Below, piece after piece: positions 52,201 to 60,418 of a stretch of DNA of 64,000 nucleotides. A model generated the notes under the pieces. It ran no database searches and had not been told where the DNA came from. It saw only the letters and a program-made list of their open reading frames with translations. Where the stretch lies: the NCBI GenBank assembly GCA_963210315.1, contig OY723241.1, forward strand, positions 2,356,001 to 2,420,000, written 5' to 3'. This DNA comes from Rhynchopus euleeides. Its lineage: Eukaryota; Euglenozoa; Diplonemea; Diplonemida; Diplonemidae. A program made the translations under genes and the position numbers. How positions within the stretch are numbered: the stretch's first letter is position 1; each line of letters starts with the position of its first letter.

Positions 52201-55200
52201 CTCCCCGATAGTGCCGCTTACCCGGAAGTGCCGCTGCATTGACCCGTACGCTGCCCGCAGGGTGCGCAGGACTCGGCCGTCGAAGCCGAGCTCCGCAGCT
52301 AGACAGAAGGTCAGGTCAATCGGCACCGTGTCGAAGCATTTCTTAAAGTCTAGGGCGACACCGTACAGTGGCTGTCCTGTGAGGTGGGCCTCTTCGATCC
52401 GTGCTGCCAGGTGCCAGATGAGGTCCTCCGCGCCGTGGCCAGGTCTGCATCCGTGCAAGTCCTCAGGCGCAATGCTCTCCAGCCACTTCAGCGCAGGCTT
52501 CACTCGGATTGCTGCCCACACCCTGTACAGCACGGGAGTGATGCTGATGGGGCGCTGCGACAGCGGCTCACCTGAGCTGCCGGGCTTGGGAATGAGGCAA
52601 ATCATGGCGTGCATCAGCTGCTCCGGCCATTCGCCCGATCTCTCGACCTCATTGAACACCTCCGCGAACAACTTGAGGAGGTCCCCTGGGAGTTGCCGCA
52701 GCTCGTGCACCCTCCAGCCGTGTAGGCCCGGCGAGGTGGATGTAGACATTTTAGCCAGCGCTGTCCCAACGTCTTCTGCCGTAATGGTCTTACACTCTAT
52801 CTCGGCCGGGTCAGGGAGGAAGTCGCTGTACCTCTGTCGGAAGGTGTCCCAGCGAGGCTCAGGCGTCGTCGCATACTTCCGGAAGTAGCCCCCCCACGCA
52901 GTATCGCTCCTCAGCAGTTCATCCGCCTCCTTGGGGCAGGCCGTGAAGGAGCCATCCTCGCGGCGCATGAAGGTGGTAGGGGCGCAGAAGCGGTCTGCGA
53001 GGTACGAGAACACTATCCCCGCCTCCTGCGTCCAGGCCTTCTGCATCCTCGCCTTCCACGTGCGGAGTCTTTCGTCGCGGAGCGCGTCGAACATGCCTCG
53101 CTGAGATCCCTCCAGGGCGACAAGGGCCATCTCCATCGTCTCGAGGTCCGGCAGTTGTGAGGTGGTGCCCGCCAGCGCCGCCTCCAGCCCCGGGGGAAGG
53201 CCCCCTCCCTTCAGCCGCTTCTTCGCAGCGTCCCAGGCGTGCTCTTCGTTGGGTGTGGGGGGGTATGGCGCAGACTCCAGCAGTCGGTGGCGGCCCTCCA
53301 GGATGAGGGTCCGGAGGTTCCCCAACAGCTTGTCCTTCGCCCGGGTGTTCTTGTCGCCCGCTCCTCGGGCGGAGGCGGGGCGGTGTTTGGTGGCCACCCT
53401 CGACTGCTGCATGTGGTAGCCCTCCGCCCTGCCCGTGTACGCCGCTTCCTGCCTTCCGAGTTGGCCCACGTGGACACGCTTCAGGAAGTTCTCGCTGCAG
53501 GCTGAGGCCCGGCGGAGGAGTTGCGCTCCTGTTGCACCCTTTTTCGTTTTCTCTGCGGTTAGCACATCCAGCAGCACCTCTCTGGCGGCAGCGCCCCCGA
53601 GCGTGGGCTTGCACTTAGGAAAGGGGGCGGGGAGGATGCAGATTTGCTTCGGTCGGCGGAAGGCGGCGAGGTCGAGGTCGACGAAGAGCGGGCAGTGCGT
53701 GGGGATGCCGTATTCGCCCTTTTCTGCCACCTCGACGGAGCGCAAGGCCGGCGCCGCGCAGGGGTTCAGCAGGCAGATGTCCAGTCTGGTGCCTTCCTTC
53801 GATGCCCAGCAGGTGTTCCGAACTTCCTGCTGTTTCAGCTCTGCGTATGAGACCGCCGCATCGGTCCAACCACCCACCCGGCACGCCTGGGATAGGACGG
53901 CACTGGTCTCCGGGTTGGTGTTGAGGTCCCCCAGCAGCAACACGGGCACCTGCCCCAGGCCGGCTGCGAGGTCCAGCGCCTCCTGCAGGAGGGTCTCCCG
54001 CTGCACTCGCACCTCCATCCCAGAGTGACCATAAACGCACAGGATGTGGAGCGCTGTCTTGCCGTTACTGGTTGCGAGCACCACGTGTACCAGGCGGGTA
54101 CTGTCATGCAGCTTCTTTTCCAGCTTGGTCTTCGGTTGCACCACTTGCGCTACCAGGCCCTCTTTTGCCATGACTGTCACTCCTCCGGGTCGGGTCTGCT
54201 CGTAGCCATTGGCCCCCTTGACTTTGGGCATGCCCTTACCCCAGTGCATGGACCAGCCGTGGGCCGCGAAGTAGCTGCTGAGCGTGCCCTTGCTGGGGTC
54301 CGGGACACGCGTTTCTTGCAGGGCCACAACGTCTGCCTTCAGGTCCGCCACATCACACAAGTGGGTTGACAGCGACGTGACGTTGGCTGACGCCACCCTG
54401 AGTACCCCAGGAGACGCTGGCCGCGGCGCGGGGCGTCGCGACGGCGGCCTGGGAGCAGGGCCGCGTATCGGGGAGATTGTGGTAGCGGCGGTTGCGGTTG
54501 GAGCTACAGGAGGAGGAGTGGGAGTCGCGGTGGGGAGTTTCCATCTGTTTGTCGTGGAGGCTGCTAACTCCCTGGCTAGCGTGAGGGGGATGCGCAGCAC
54601 GTCGTAGTGGAAGGGCCTCCACGTGAGGCATATCACTTTGTCGCCTGACCCGACGCGCCCCAGGTGCAGCCTATCCGTAGTGCCGAGGACCCACACCTGG
54701 GCCCCCAACACCTCAGCCGCTACCCTGAGTGTAGCCCCGTCCCCGTAGACCCCGCTCTGTGCCTGCGCCGCGATGTAGTCGTCGTAGGACGGGGGTGCCC
54801 GGGGGTCATCTATATCGGGCGCGTAGGTTGCTCGCCTCTCGGCGTCCTGTCCCAGGGCTTCGACTACAGCTGCTCTGAGAGAGGCCGCCGTCCATCCCGC
54901 ACATTGCACCGCGAGGCCGGTGTATTGGCAGTTGCCGTCTTTTGCCACCGCCTCACGCACTGCCAGCAGTCGTTGCGCCATCTCTGCCAGCCATCGGTCG
55001 TCCTGCTCTACTGAGGAGGGGGAGTACTCCTGTCCCCCTCCTCCCCGGAGCCCCCGGGGTTCTCCTGCCCCAGGGGCGTGGCTTCTATGCACTCTCGCTC
55101 TATCTAAAGGCCCCGCAGAGGTTACTCCTGTCCCTGCGGGTTTTGGTTCTCTATGGGGGGGTTGTGGGGAGGGTTCGCCGGCGGCGAGAGGGTGCTGCGC

Positions 55201-55296
55201 CACGGGCGCTCCCCCTATCCCCTGGTCGGCGCCCCCGCCGGGGGAACCGGAAGCCTTAGGGTGTAGGCCGGGTCCCCCCTTGAGGGGGCGCCTCAC
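49237..55296 (-). CDS. Non-LTR retrotransposon polyprotein: OTU, endonuclease, RT, RNase H
   Basis: This is an uninterrupted frame of 2,019 codons. Domains in order: an OTU-type cysteine protease (DGNCQY near residue 120 with the nucleophile Cys, FHYD with the His near 229); an AP-like endonuclease/phosphatase fold (SANVTSL near 300, LQETR, GDLNTNPE near 460); reverse transcriptase (VALDFKKCFD near 980, QGCPISV, catalytic FVDD near 1,074); a CxxC...H...C knuckle (CRYCNAG...HLWWEC near 1,410); RNase H with all acidic residues (FDGGAR near 1,627, NIAEYEG, GDSQVV near 1,700, NVDADALSN); and a Cys/His-rich tail from about 1,925. The frame opens with GTG, and the first ATG is at about residue 105, just before the OTU domain. 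The whole frame is intact, which suggests a young, possibly active copy. It sits antisense to its host neighbours. Confidence 0.9.
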   Translation of the reverse strand: MRRPLKGGPGLHPKASGSPGGGADQGIGGAPVAQHPLAAGEPSPQPPHREPKPAGTGVTSAGPLDRARVHRSHAPGAGEPRGLRGGGGQEYSPSSVEQDDRWLAEMAQRLLAVREAVAKDGNCQYTGLAVQCAGWTAASLRAAVVEALGQDAERRATYAPDIDDPRAPPSYDDYIAAQAQSGVYGDGATLRVAAEVLGAQVWVLGTTDRLHLGRVGSGDKVICLTWRPFHYDVLRIPLTLARELAASTTNRWKLPTATPTPPPVAPTATAATTISPIRGPAPRPPSRRPAPRPASPGVLRVASANVTSLSTHLCDVADLKADVVALQETRVPDPSKGTLSSYFAAHGWSMHWGKGMPKVKGANGYEQTRPGGVTVMAKEGLVAQVVQPKTKLEKKLHDSTRLVHVVLATSNGKTALHILCVYGHSGMEVRVQRETLLQEALDLAAGLGQVPVLLLGDLNTNPETSAVLSQACRVGGWTDAAVSYAELKQQEVRNTCWASKEGTRLDICLLNPCAAPALRSVEVAEKGEYGIPTHCPLFVDLDLAAFRRPKQICILPAPFPKCKPTLGGAAAREVLLDVLTAEKTKKGATGAQLLRRASACSENFLKRVHVGQLGRQEAAYTGRAEGYHMQQSRVATKHRPASARGAGDKNTRAKDKLLGNLRTLILEGRHRLLESAPYPPTPNEEHAWDAAKKRLKGGGLPPGLEAALAGTTSQLPDLETMEMALVALEGSQRGMFDALRDERLRTWKARMQKAWTQEAGIVFSYLADRFCAPTTFMRREDGSFTACPKEADELLRSDTAWGGYFRKYATTPEPRWDTFRQRYSDFLPDPAEIECKTITAEDVGTALAKMSTSTSPGLHGWRVHELRQLPGDLLKLFAEVFNEVERSGEWPEQLMHAMICLIPKPGSSGEPLSQRPISITPVLYRVWAAIRVKPALKWLESIAPEDLHGCRPGHGAEDLIWHLAARIEEAHLTGQPLYGVALDFKKCFDTVPIDLTFCLAAELGFDGRVLRTLRAAYGSMQRHFRVSGTIGEGFLPTNGIMQGCPISVVLINVLVGVWMRMAEHRQGTRALSFVDDVYAVTPSPGTLQAVVDDSADFSHDTGMVICAEVKSHVFSTSPEPLTPIVYRTRDGTATPLRQRDSFDCLGAMLHARPLEGPEVPKSERVARRKEGAEQNLRRTSALPLPVQWKGQAAAMTAGSRLYYDALVTRWEDADIRRWRGLFVAALWSGPPRRAREAVLDVLHHAHRVDPAVAPRYRQITTWAMQVKKWGRCRVLSETAWDSRVRLTGTGPFALFRAALRWIGWSWSTATTLSYTDEAGRSIVFDPTAATTSGWGIFAHDLRQALRTQVAKALAGRRDDFAGAQHGIDGQATRCVLEGEGAAVTGYQRGLLRSVIAGAVPVRGRTGQGGICRYCNAGTPETVMHLWWECSAWDPIRQNHPITAVDRSTWPPCLALCGVAPAFRHGIPEDRQPLPLSFARRVDIVAQLHRYFIAILSARQEKDGLLDRSARHHRTLHYPWGWCTPNPERACIPVRAPSTVKQTWGKRPPELWVALCDWLRGLKWGPQGGEHTVTLMELAVDFELSTGLTLPEVETRRIRPHTPDPPERGPREARPRIPEDTAPGLTLYFDGGARDNGTPFALAGAGAVLYRDGLKVSEEILPLLNVRSNNIAEYEGVRAGLRLLRRGDPPPEGNVTVRGDSQVVLRHLKGEAVCRDKSLRPLFLSTARLAADLGPRITLTYEHVKRELNVDADALSNAAMDEAERQGETSQEQLRQDFAAFQKSILGKAHSLRQLCEVVRKTSKQPWHCGHTASSTVLTAIGGTVAGGLSRRAQLSPATESVMRSLQAHTAGPGLNQRDTAFHSRGMAWAATFAPQPHYPEGWQQAAQQWTASSRQANARTGRSWERRGAAPRTAPPGARRNAKMLTCALHWKPRCVDCRRRRLSEEDCCRDHHGKNDGLQVTMEFCKTHRMGRCGDCHSSAKSLTHCCGTHHAGYASRPPRSGTELAPHSNPSGASAVT

Positions 55297-55299
55297 CCC

Positions 55300-55731
55300 C
55301 TAGTAGGGGGTGTAGCGCTTAGCCCCCCTCCACAGTAGGGGTGCCTTGCCGTTCTTGCCCGCGCCCTTTCCCGCCACTCGGGGTGTGTCGGTGACGTCCT
55401 GATCAGCTGCCGCGTCCCCTTGTCCGGCCTCGGCCCCTTTGTTCCCGGGCGCGGGTTGCTGAGGGGGGGGTAGCTGCTCGGACGCCGGGGGCTGCCCTTC
55501 GCCTCCGCATCCAGGGTCAGGCTGCTGCTGCTGCGGTGCGGGCACGGGTGTATCCCCGGGCGCAGGGGCGGCTGCGGGCGCTGCGGAGGTGGCGGTGGTG
55601 GTGTTGTTGTTGCTATCAGACGCGGGGGGTTCGAGGTCAGCGTTGGCTGTGGGGGCAGGTTGGTCAGCCCTGATGTGCGTGTGTGTTCTGGTGTCCACTT
55701 TTCCACTTTTCAAAGTGCGAAGGCCCTGCAC
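55300..55731 (-). CDS. Upstream (ORF1-like) part of the LINE, same frame, ends in TAG
   Basis: About 143 codons of Pro, Ala and Gln-rich sequence (QPAPTANADLEPPASDSNNN, GDTPVPAPQQQQPDPGCG), ending RYTPY and TAG at 55,302-55,300. The large frame continues in the same phase one codon later (TAG GGG GTG). No ATG is present in this part, so the 5' end may be truncated or an upstream start may be spliced on; ttgttccccgacag at about 55,769-55,756 on this strand looks like an acceptor. It has no RNA-binding motif typical of ORF1. Confidence 0.55.
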   Translation of the reverse strand: MQGLRTLKSGKVDTRTHTHIRADQPAPTANADLEPPASDSNNNTTTATSAAPAAAPAPGDTPVPAPQQQQPDPGCGGEGQPPASEQLPPPQQPAPGNKGAEAGQGDAAADQDVTDTPRVAGKGAGKNGKAPLLWRGAKRYTPY

Positions 55732-57393
55732 TGTGTTGTGGGAAGCCTGTCGGGGAACAAGAGGGGGGGATTCTTACTGCCTCCTGTCAGTGTCAAAAAG
55801 ATCGTTGGGGTTTGTTTGGTCACCTGCACGTTGGGGGCGTGGAGTGTAGGTGAACAAAACATTGCCCCCACTGCAACCTTTTTCGATCTGAACGCTTTCC
55901 GTGAGCAAGGTGCGTTCGTCACAAAAAAAAAACAGCCTCCTCATCAAGGCGACGGAGTTGCTTTTCTTTTGCCCCGGATATGGCGCAACCGTTCTCACAT
56001 ATGAAAATTGGCAACAAAAAAGACACACAGGAAGGAAAGCTGCGCGGACCCCTTTGCATTCGTACCCCCCCTACACTGCGTTGCGTATCATCCGGTGTGT
56101 GCTGTGAACCCGTGTGCCCCATCGACCCACCCATTCCAAGGTGCAACGGGGCGGGGAATTTGTATCACACACAACGTGCACCCTTTGGGTCACCTCACAC
56201 ACAAAATCCCGCATACACACCACCCAGCCTGATGCATGACAGCCACTTCGCCGTCGGCAAGGGTGCAAAGGGGGGTGCACCCAGCAGCGCCCTTCCTCAG
56301 GCCGCTTCCCCTGGTGAGCTCCCCCCACCCCCCACCCCCCCCCCTGCACACCTTTCTCACGTATCGTCCTGTTGGCCCTCCTGAGGAATGTGTACACCGA
56401 ACGCCGCAGCCCCCGCAGCCCCCGCAGCCCGACCCCTTCCCCATTGGTTCACGTTCCCAGCATGCCCCGCCGAACTGCTGGTGGGGGCGGCACACGACTT
56501 GTGCATCCTTTACCGCGGCGCGAGGAAGGATGTAGCGAGCCGCGTATTCGCCAGAAGGTGAGGTGGACCCTTGGGTGCAACACGAACACAGCGCAGTTCA
56601 ACGTGACGCCCTGCCACCTTGCAGTCCACGTGTGCCCAGAATCCTTCCACAATTGTGAGGCTCTCGTCTGCCCCACATTTGCCCGGCATCAGCATGGGGC
56701 TACCCCCCACTCGTCTCACCTTCTTTTGAGGCTGCTGGCCCTCACTGTACTTTTGGGAAAGTCCTTTGTACACCTCGGTCATACTGCAATTCCTGAACTT
56801 CTCAACCACCTGGGCTGGCACTCTCGTGAACAGCCGATGTTGTTTTGGGGTGGTATTCTTCCATCCAGCGATCATTTTATCACGAAATGCCATAGATGCA
56901 GTTGTCCGGCACACCTCCAACCCTCCCCTCCACCCCCCGTGGTACTCAGCGTGCCGCCGTCAGTCTCCTCGCGGTCGACTTCACCTTGGCGAAGCGGAGG
57001 TGGGCCCCTCACAGGTGCCACCATCGCATGCCGCATTCCCCAAAAATTCTGGAATTTGAAAAATGAGCTCACTTTGCTAAACTGGACCCAACTCCCCACA
57101 CTCTTTTTTTTGCCCGATTTTACCGGTTTGTCCCCGGATGTCCCCCCGTGTCCACCCGTGTCTTAAGGTGACCTCCAAAGACAAGAAAGTTCGACATACC
57201 GATGCGTGGCGGTCTCCCACGAACCCATCGTCTGTGGGAGCATTTCCCACATCCTGTCAATTCTGTGCCTGATGAGAATCGTCTTTATGACCATGCACCA
57301 CGCTGAGCGGGCGCATGCCTCCTGATTGGTTGCAACACACACACAGAGCCACACCACCCTGCAGGGCGCTGCTAACTTTTCACAGGCGTGGTT
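55732..57393. other. Intergenic between LINE and second DUF4116 gene
   Basis: No firm gene. A coding-like minus frame is listed separately. The word gctaaactggacccaactcc at 57,077 repeats the 22,475 block. From 57,240 the sequence matches the 28,339 region (segmental duplication). Confidence 0.4.
56510..56920 (-). CDS. Hypothetical protein fragment
   Basis: This is a 136-residue minus-strand frame with protein-like composition: AFRDKMIAGWKNTTPKQHRL, AQVVEKFRNCSMTEVYKGLS, KYSEGQQPQKKVRR, and DESLTIVEGFWAHVDCKVAG. There is no family that I recognise and no clear partner exon. A competing plus-strand frame covers the same stretch. It may be a relic of a mobile-element gene. Confidence 0.3.
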   Translation of the reverse strand: MEVCRTTASMAFRDKMIAGWKNTTPKQHRLFTRVPAQVVEKFRNCSMTEVYKGLSQKYSEGQQPQKKVRRVGGSPMLMPGKCGADESLTIVEGFWAHVDCKVAGRHVELRCVRVAPKGPPHLLANTRLATSFLAPR

Positions 57394-58434
57394 ATGGAGG
57401 TGTTCCTGACGGATGCGGCGACAGGCGTGACGCACGCTGTCGACATCGGGATGGACGAGAAGCCCGACAGGCTGAAGCTCGAAGCACGCGAGGCGTTCCG
57501 CTACCCTGATGGTGTGGAGGAAGAGGGCGTGCATCTGTCGGTGGGGGTCAAAGCGGTGTGTGACGACGAGCCTCTGAGCCATGCAGGTGTTGAAGCCGGA
57601 TGCGTGGTTCACGTCACCATCTGTCCCGACCGTCACCTCGATGCGGTGCACAAGGGGGAGAAGGAACTGTGGCAGGTCCCGCTGTGGGTGACGACACGCG
57701 ATGAGGTCCTTCAAGCCGTTCGCGAGTTGACGGACGAGGAGGAGTGGGAAGGAGAGCCAGACTGGTTCGCACATGCGCACACTACCGTGAAGGGTGATCG
57801 TGAACTTGTTCATGCAGCAGTTCAATGCCGTGGGTACTCACTCCAGTACGCCGACGACAGCCTGAAGGGTGATCGTGAGGTCGTTCTTGCTGCAGTTCAA
57901 CAAAATGGGGACTCACTCCAGTACGCCGACGACAGCCTGAAGGGTGATCGTGAGGTCGTTCTTGCTGCAGTTCAACAAAATGGGGACTCACTCCAGTACG
58001 CAGACGACAGCTTGAAGGGTGATCGTGAGTTCGTTCTTGCTGCAATTCAACAAAATGGGGACTCACTCTATTACGCAGACGACAGCCTGAAGGGTGATCG
58101 TGAGATCGTTCTTGCTGCAGTTCAACAAGATGGGGACTCACTCCAGTACGCAGACGACAGCCTGAAGGGTGATCGTGAGATCGTTCTTGCTGCAGTTCAA
58201 CAAAATGGGTTCTCACTCGAGTACGCAGACGACAGCCTGAAGGGATATCGTGAGGTCGTGCTTGCTGCAGTTCAACAAGGTGGGCTCTCACTCCGTTACG
58301 CAGACGACAGCCTGAAGGGGGATCGTGAGTTCGTTCTTGCTGCAGTTCAACAATATGGGGACTCACTCCGTTACGCACACGACAGCCTGAAGGAAGACCG
58401 CGAGATACTTGCTGCTGCAAGTCATCACATGTAA
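57394..58434 (+). CDS. Ubiquitin-like + DUF4116 repeat protein (copy 2, intact)
   Basis: This is a 346-residue single frame from ATG 57,394. Residues 1-75 form the same beta-grasp, ubiquitin-like region as at 28,492, with few changes. The linker LTDEEEWEGEPDWFAHAHT is unbroken and leads into about eight DUF4116-type 25-residue repeats, ending YAHDSLKEDREILAAASHHM. This is the reference for judging copy 1, which has a stop in the linker and about 25 repeats. The combination suggests a scaffold with a ubiquitin-fold head, but no function is established for DUF4116. An acceptor-like ttttcacag at 57,377-57,385 leaves room for a 5' non-coding exon. Confidence 0.85.
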   Translation: MEVFLTDAATGVTHAVDIGMDEKPDRLKLEAREAFRYPDGVEEEGVHLSVGVKAVCDDEPLSHAGVEAGCVVHVTICPDRHLDAVHKGEKELWQVPLWVTTRDEVLQAVRELTDEEEWEGEPDWFAHAHTTVKGDRELVHAAVQCRGYSLQYADDSLKGDREVVLAAVQQNGDSLQYADDSLKGDREVVLAAVQQNGDSLQYADDSLKGDREFVLAAIQQNGDSLYYADDSLKGDREIVLAAVQQDGDSLQYADDSLKGDREIVLAAVQQNGFSLEYADDSLKGYREVVLAAVQQGGLSLRYADDSLKGDREFVLAAVQQYGDSLRYAHDSLKEDREILAAASHHM

Positions 58435-59069
58435 TGGTGTGCCCGCTCATCGTGTTGCGTTGCCCTCTGCCGCTGAGAGCTGCCCGGTTGCACGATTCTG
58501 CAGTGCTGTTGGTTGGGCAACAGGAGTCAACACTCTGTGCCTCTTCTTCTTCTTCTTCTCTCTAGCACTACCCCTTCTCGGTTGCTTCTCTGAGCCACCA
58601 TGTGTGGCTCAGCAGGAGGCGTCTCAGCATGCCTCACCCTCATGAGGCCTTTCGCTTTTGTGTTCAGGAGGCAGCGATTCAACGGAAAAGAGATGCTGCC
58701 AATCGCTCATTTCTGGAGTCGCATGCAAAGGATTTTTCAAGCTCGGAGAGAGGTTGCCCCCCCACAACAGCTGTACGGCCTCAACTCACCGCACTCAACT
58801 GACGCAACGTGGGAACATTGTGGAAGTAACCGCCGTGGGCTCGAGGCTCTCTGGCCCTGCAACACATACGCATTTGATAGGCCCCACTCCGATCCGCACG
58901 GAGCTCAAAAAATCAATTGTCTGCGGTTCTGGGAGGGAATAATGTCTCGACACCTGGGCTCTGGGGAGGTGGGCGTCGAGATCACAGCAGGCGCGGTGAA
59001 TCCCATCAACCTCGACGGCGGTGGGAGGGTGAATGTGACAGTGGAGATCACATCAAGAGCAAGTGCTCG
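58435..59069. other. Intergenic, insertion relative to copy 1
   Basis: In copy 1 the DUF4116 stop is followed at once by the shared tail. Here about 630 bp of unrelated sequence intervenes. No gene is seen; a relative of the ccccactccgatccgcacgg block lies near 58,880. Confidence 0.45.
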
Positions 59070-59287
59070 GTGTGTGTCTACACTAATTTGTTAAGATCCA
59101 CGTGGTGTGTTAACCTCTATCCCGACGCCCCCTGTGACTACGACCCCGTCCTCCCCAGAGGCGACCGCGCCTGCCTCTGCAGCCCTGTGGAAGCCATCCC
59201 CTGCACTGCCGCATGTGATGCATGTGGAGGCTCTCCCCTCCGCCCCGCCACCCCATGTGCCTGTGCCTCAGCCCTCCCCTGAGGCAA
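59050..59287 (+). repeat. R3 copy and segmental duplication tail
   Basis: An R3 repeat (catcaagagcaagtgctcgg) at 59,050-59,115 runs into the block shared with 30,748-30,960. One frame (from about 59,107) reads TPPVTTTPSSPEAT and HVPVPQPSPEA, which may be a Pro-rich exon, but it lacks a clear start. Confidence 0.55.
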
Positions 59288-60418
59288 CTTGGGGAATGCT
59301 GGGAGAGAGCCCTCCTTGTGTTTGGCCTTCCAGACACCAACTTGGAATTTTTTGAGTGGGTCTTCGTCTTCATTCTTTCTTTCAGTATTCACCCAGGCAG
59401 TGATGGCATTCATCATGTGCCTCTGCTTTTGCAGACCCAGGCCAGTACATCGTTTGCCATGGTGCGCAAGACGCGCAGCATCGCCCTTCCTCTGCCACAA
59501 GGTATGCGGAGAAGAAATCGTATGCACTGCATAATAAAGCGAACGGAGTATGATTTTGGTAAAACACACCCCGTGTGGTAGAGAAAATACGGCAAGAGTC
59601 TCGCTGGGTCGGAAGAGCAGATGGTTCCCGCAACAGCTCCCGGGGAGCAGCGGGTATTTCGCATAGGATGCCGGATGTGTGAACACGTTTGTGCGGTTTG
59701 TTCTGTGTTTGTGTGAACATGTGTGTGTGTGTATGCTCCACCCAACACGACACATTTCTGTACTTCAGACACTCGACACGCGGGGGGGGGGGGGGTTTGT
59801 GTGTGGTTTTTCTGCCAGCCGATATCACTAGTGCCAGCGAGAAAAAAAGGGTGGAAGCGATCAATGCAAAAATCATCTGAAAGGAAGACTCGAGAGACTG
59901 CTGCTGTATTTTGCTTCTTTTGCCTTCATTCGTCGCGGGTTCTCGATACATCTGACCTGTTGCCCCTCCACCCCTCCCCTTGACCTCCCAACCACCACCA
60001 CCACCACCACCACCACCCACCTCCAGGGGGACCTTGGGCAAGACACTTGCCCCCCCCCCCCCCCCGGGCCCCCCCCCCGCCCTTTTTGTGTATCCAACCG
60101 CACCCCACGACACGACCCGCAGGGGAGGGGGGAAGAGGGGGTACAACCCATCGGGTGCAAAGGGAGAGGTGGTACAGGGCCGCACCACCCGACCACCACC
60201 CCACCCCCCACCCCCTTTGTGGCTTCGATTGATCTCCCTCGACCTCGAGGGGGGGGGGGGCAATTTCTTTATAGACGTGTGCGCTCAACAAAAAGTAGCC
60301 CGGATCTGCCTTTTTGCAGTTGCTGGGCAGGGTATTATAGCGAAAGGAGTACGATTTTAGACGGATCTCCCTCCTTCCGCCCTCTCCTCCTGAGGCAGTT
60401 TAATATTATTCATTCACG
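59288..60418. other. Intergenic, 5' flank of the RhoGEF
   Basis: No gene is supported. It holds a partial R1 copy (59,518-59,556), a (cac)n run near 59,993-60,015, long C runs near 60,050-60,080, and a full R1 copy at 60,275-60,359, only 60 bases before the RhoGEF ATG. Confidence 0.5.
60275..60359 (+). repeat. Dispersed repeat R1, copy next to RhoGEF start
   Basis: It is closest in sequence to the copy at 12-101: gtgcgctcaacaaaaagtag, then cagttgctgggcagggt and gcgaaaggagtacgatttt. Its position just before a start codon raises the question of a regulatory or leader role, but other copies are not so placed. Confidence 0.7.
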
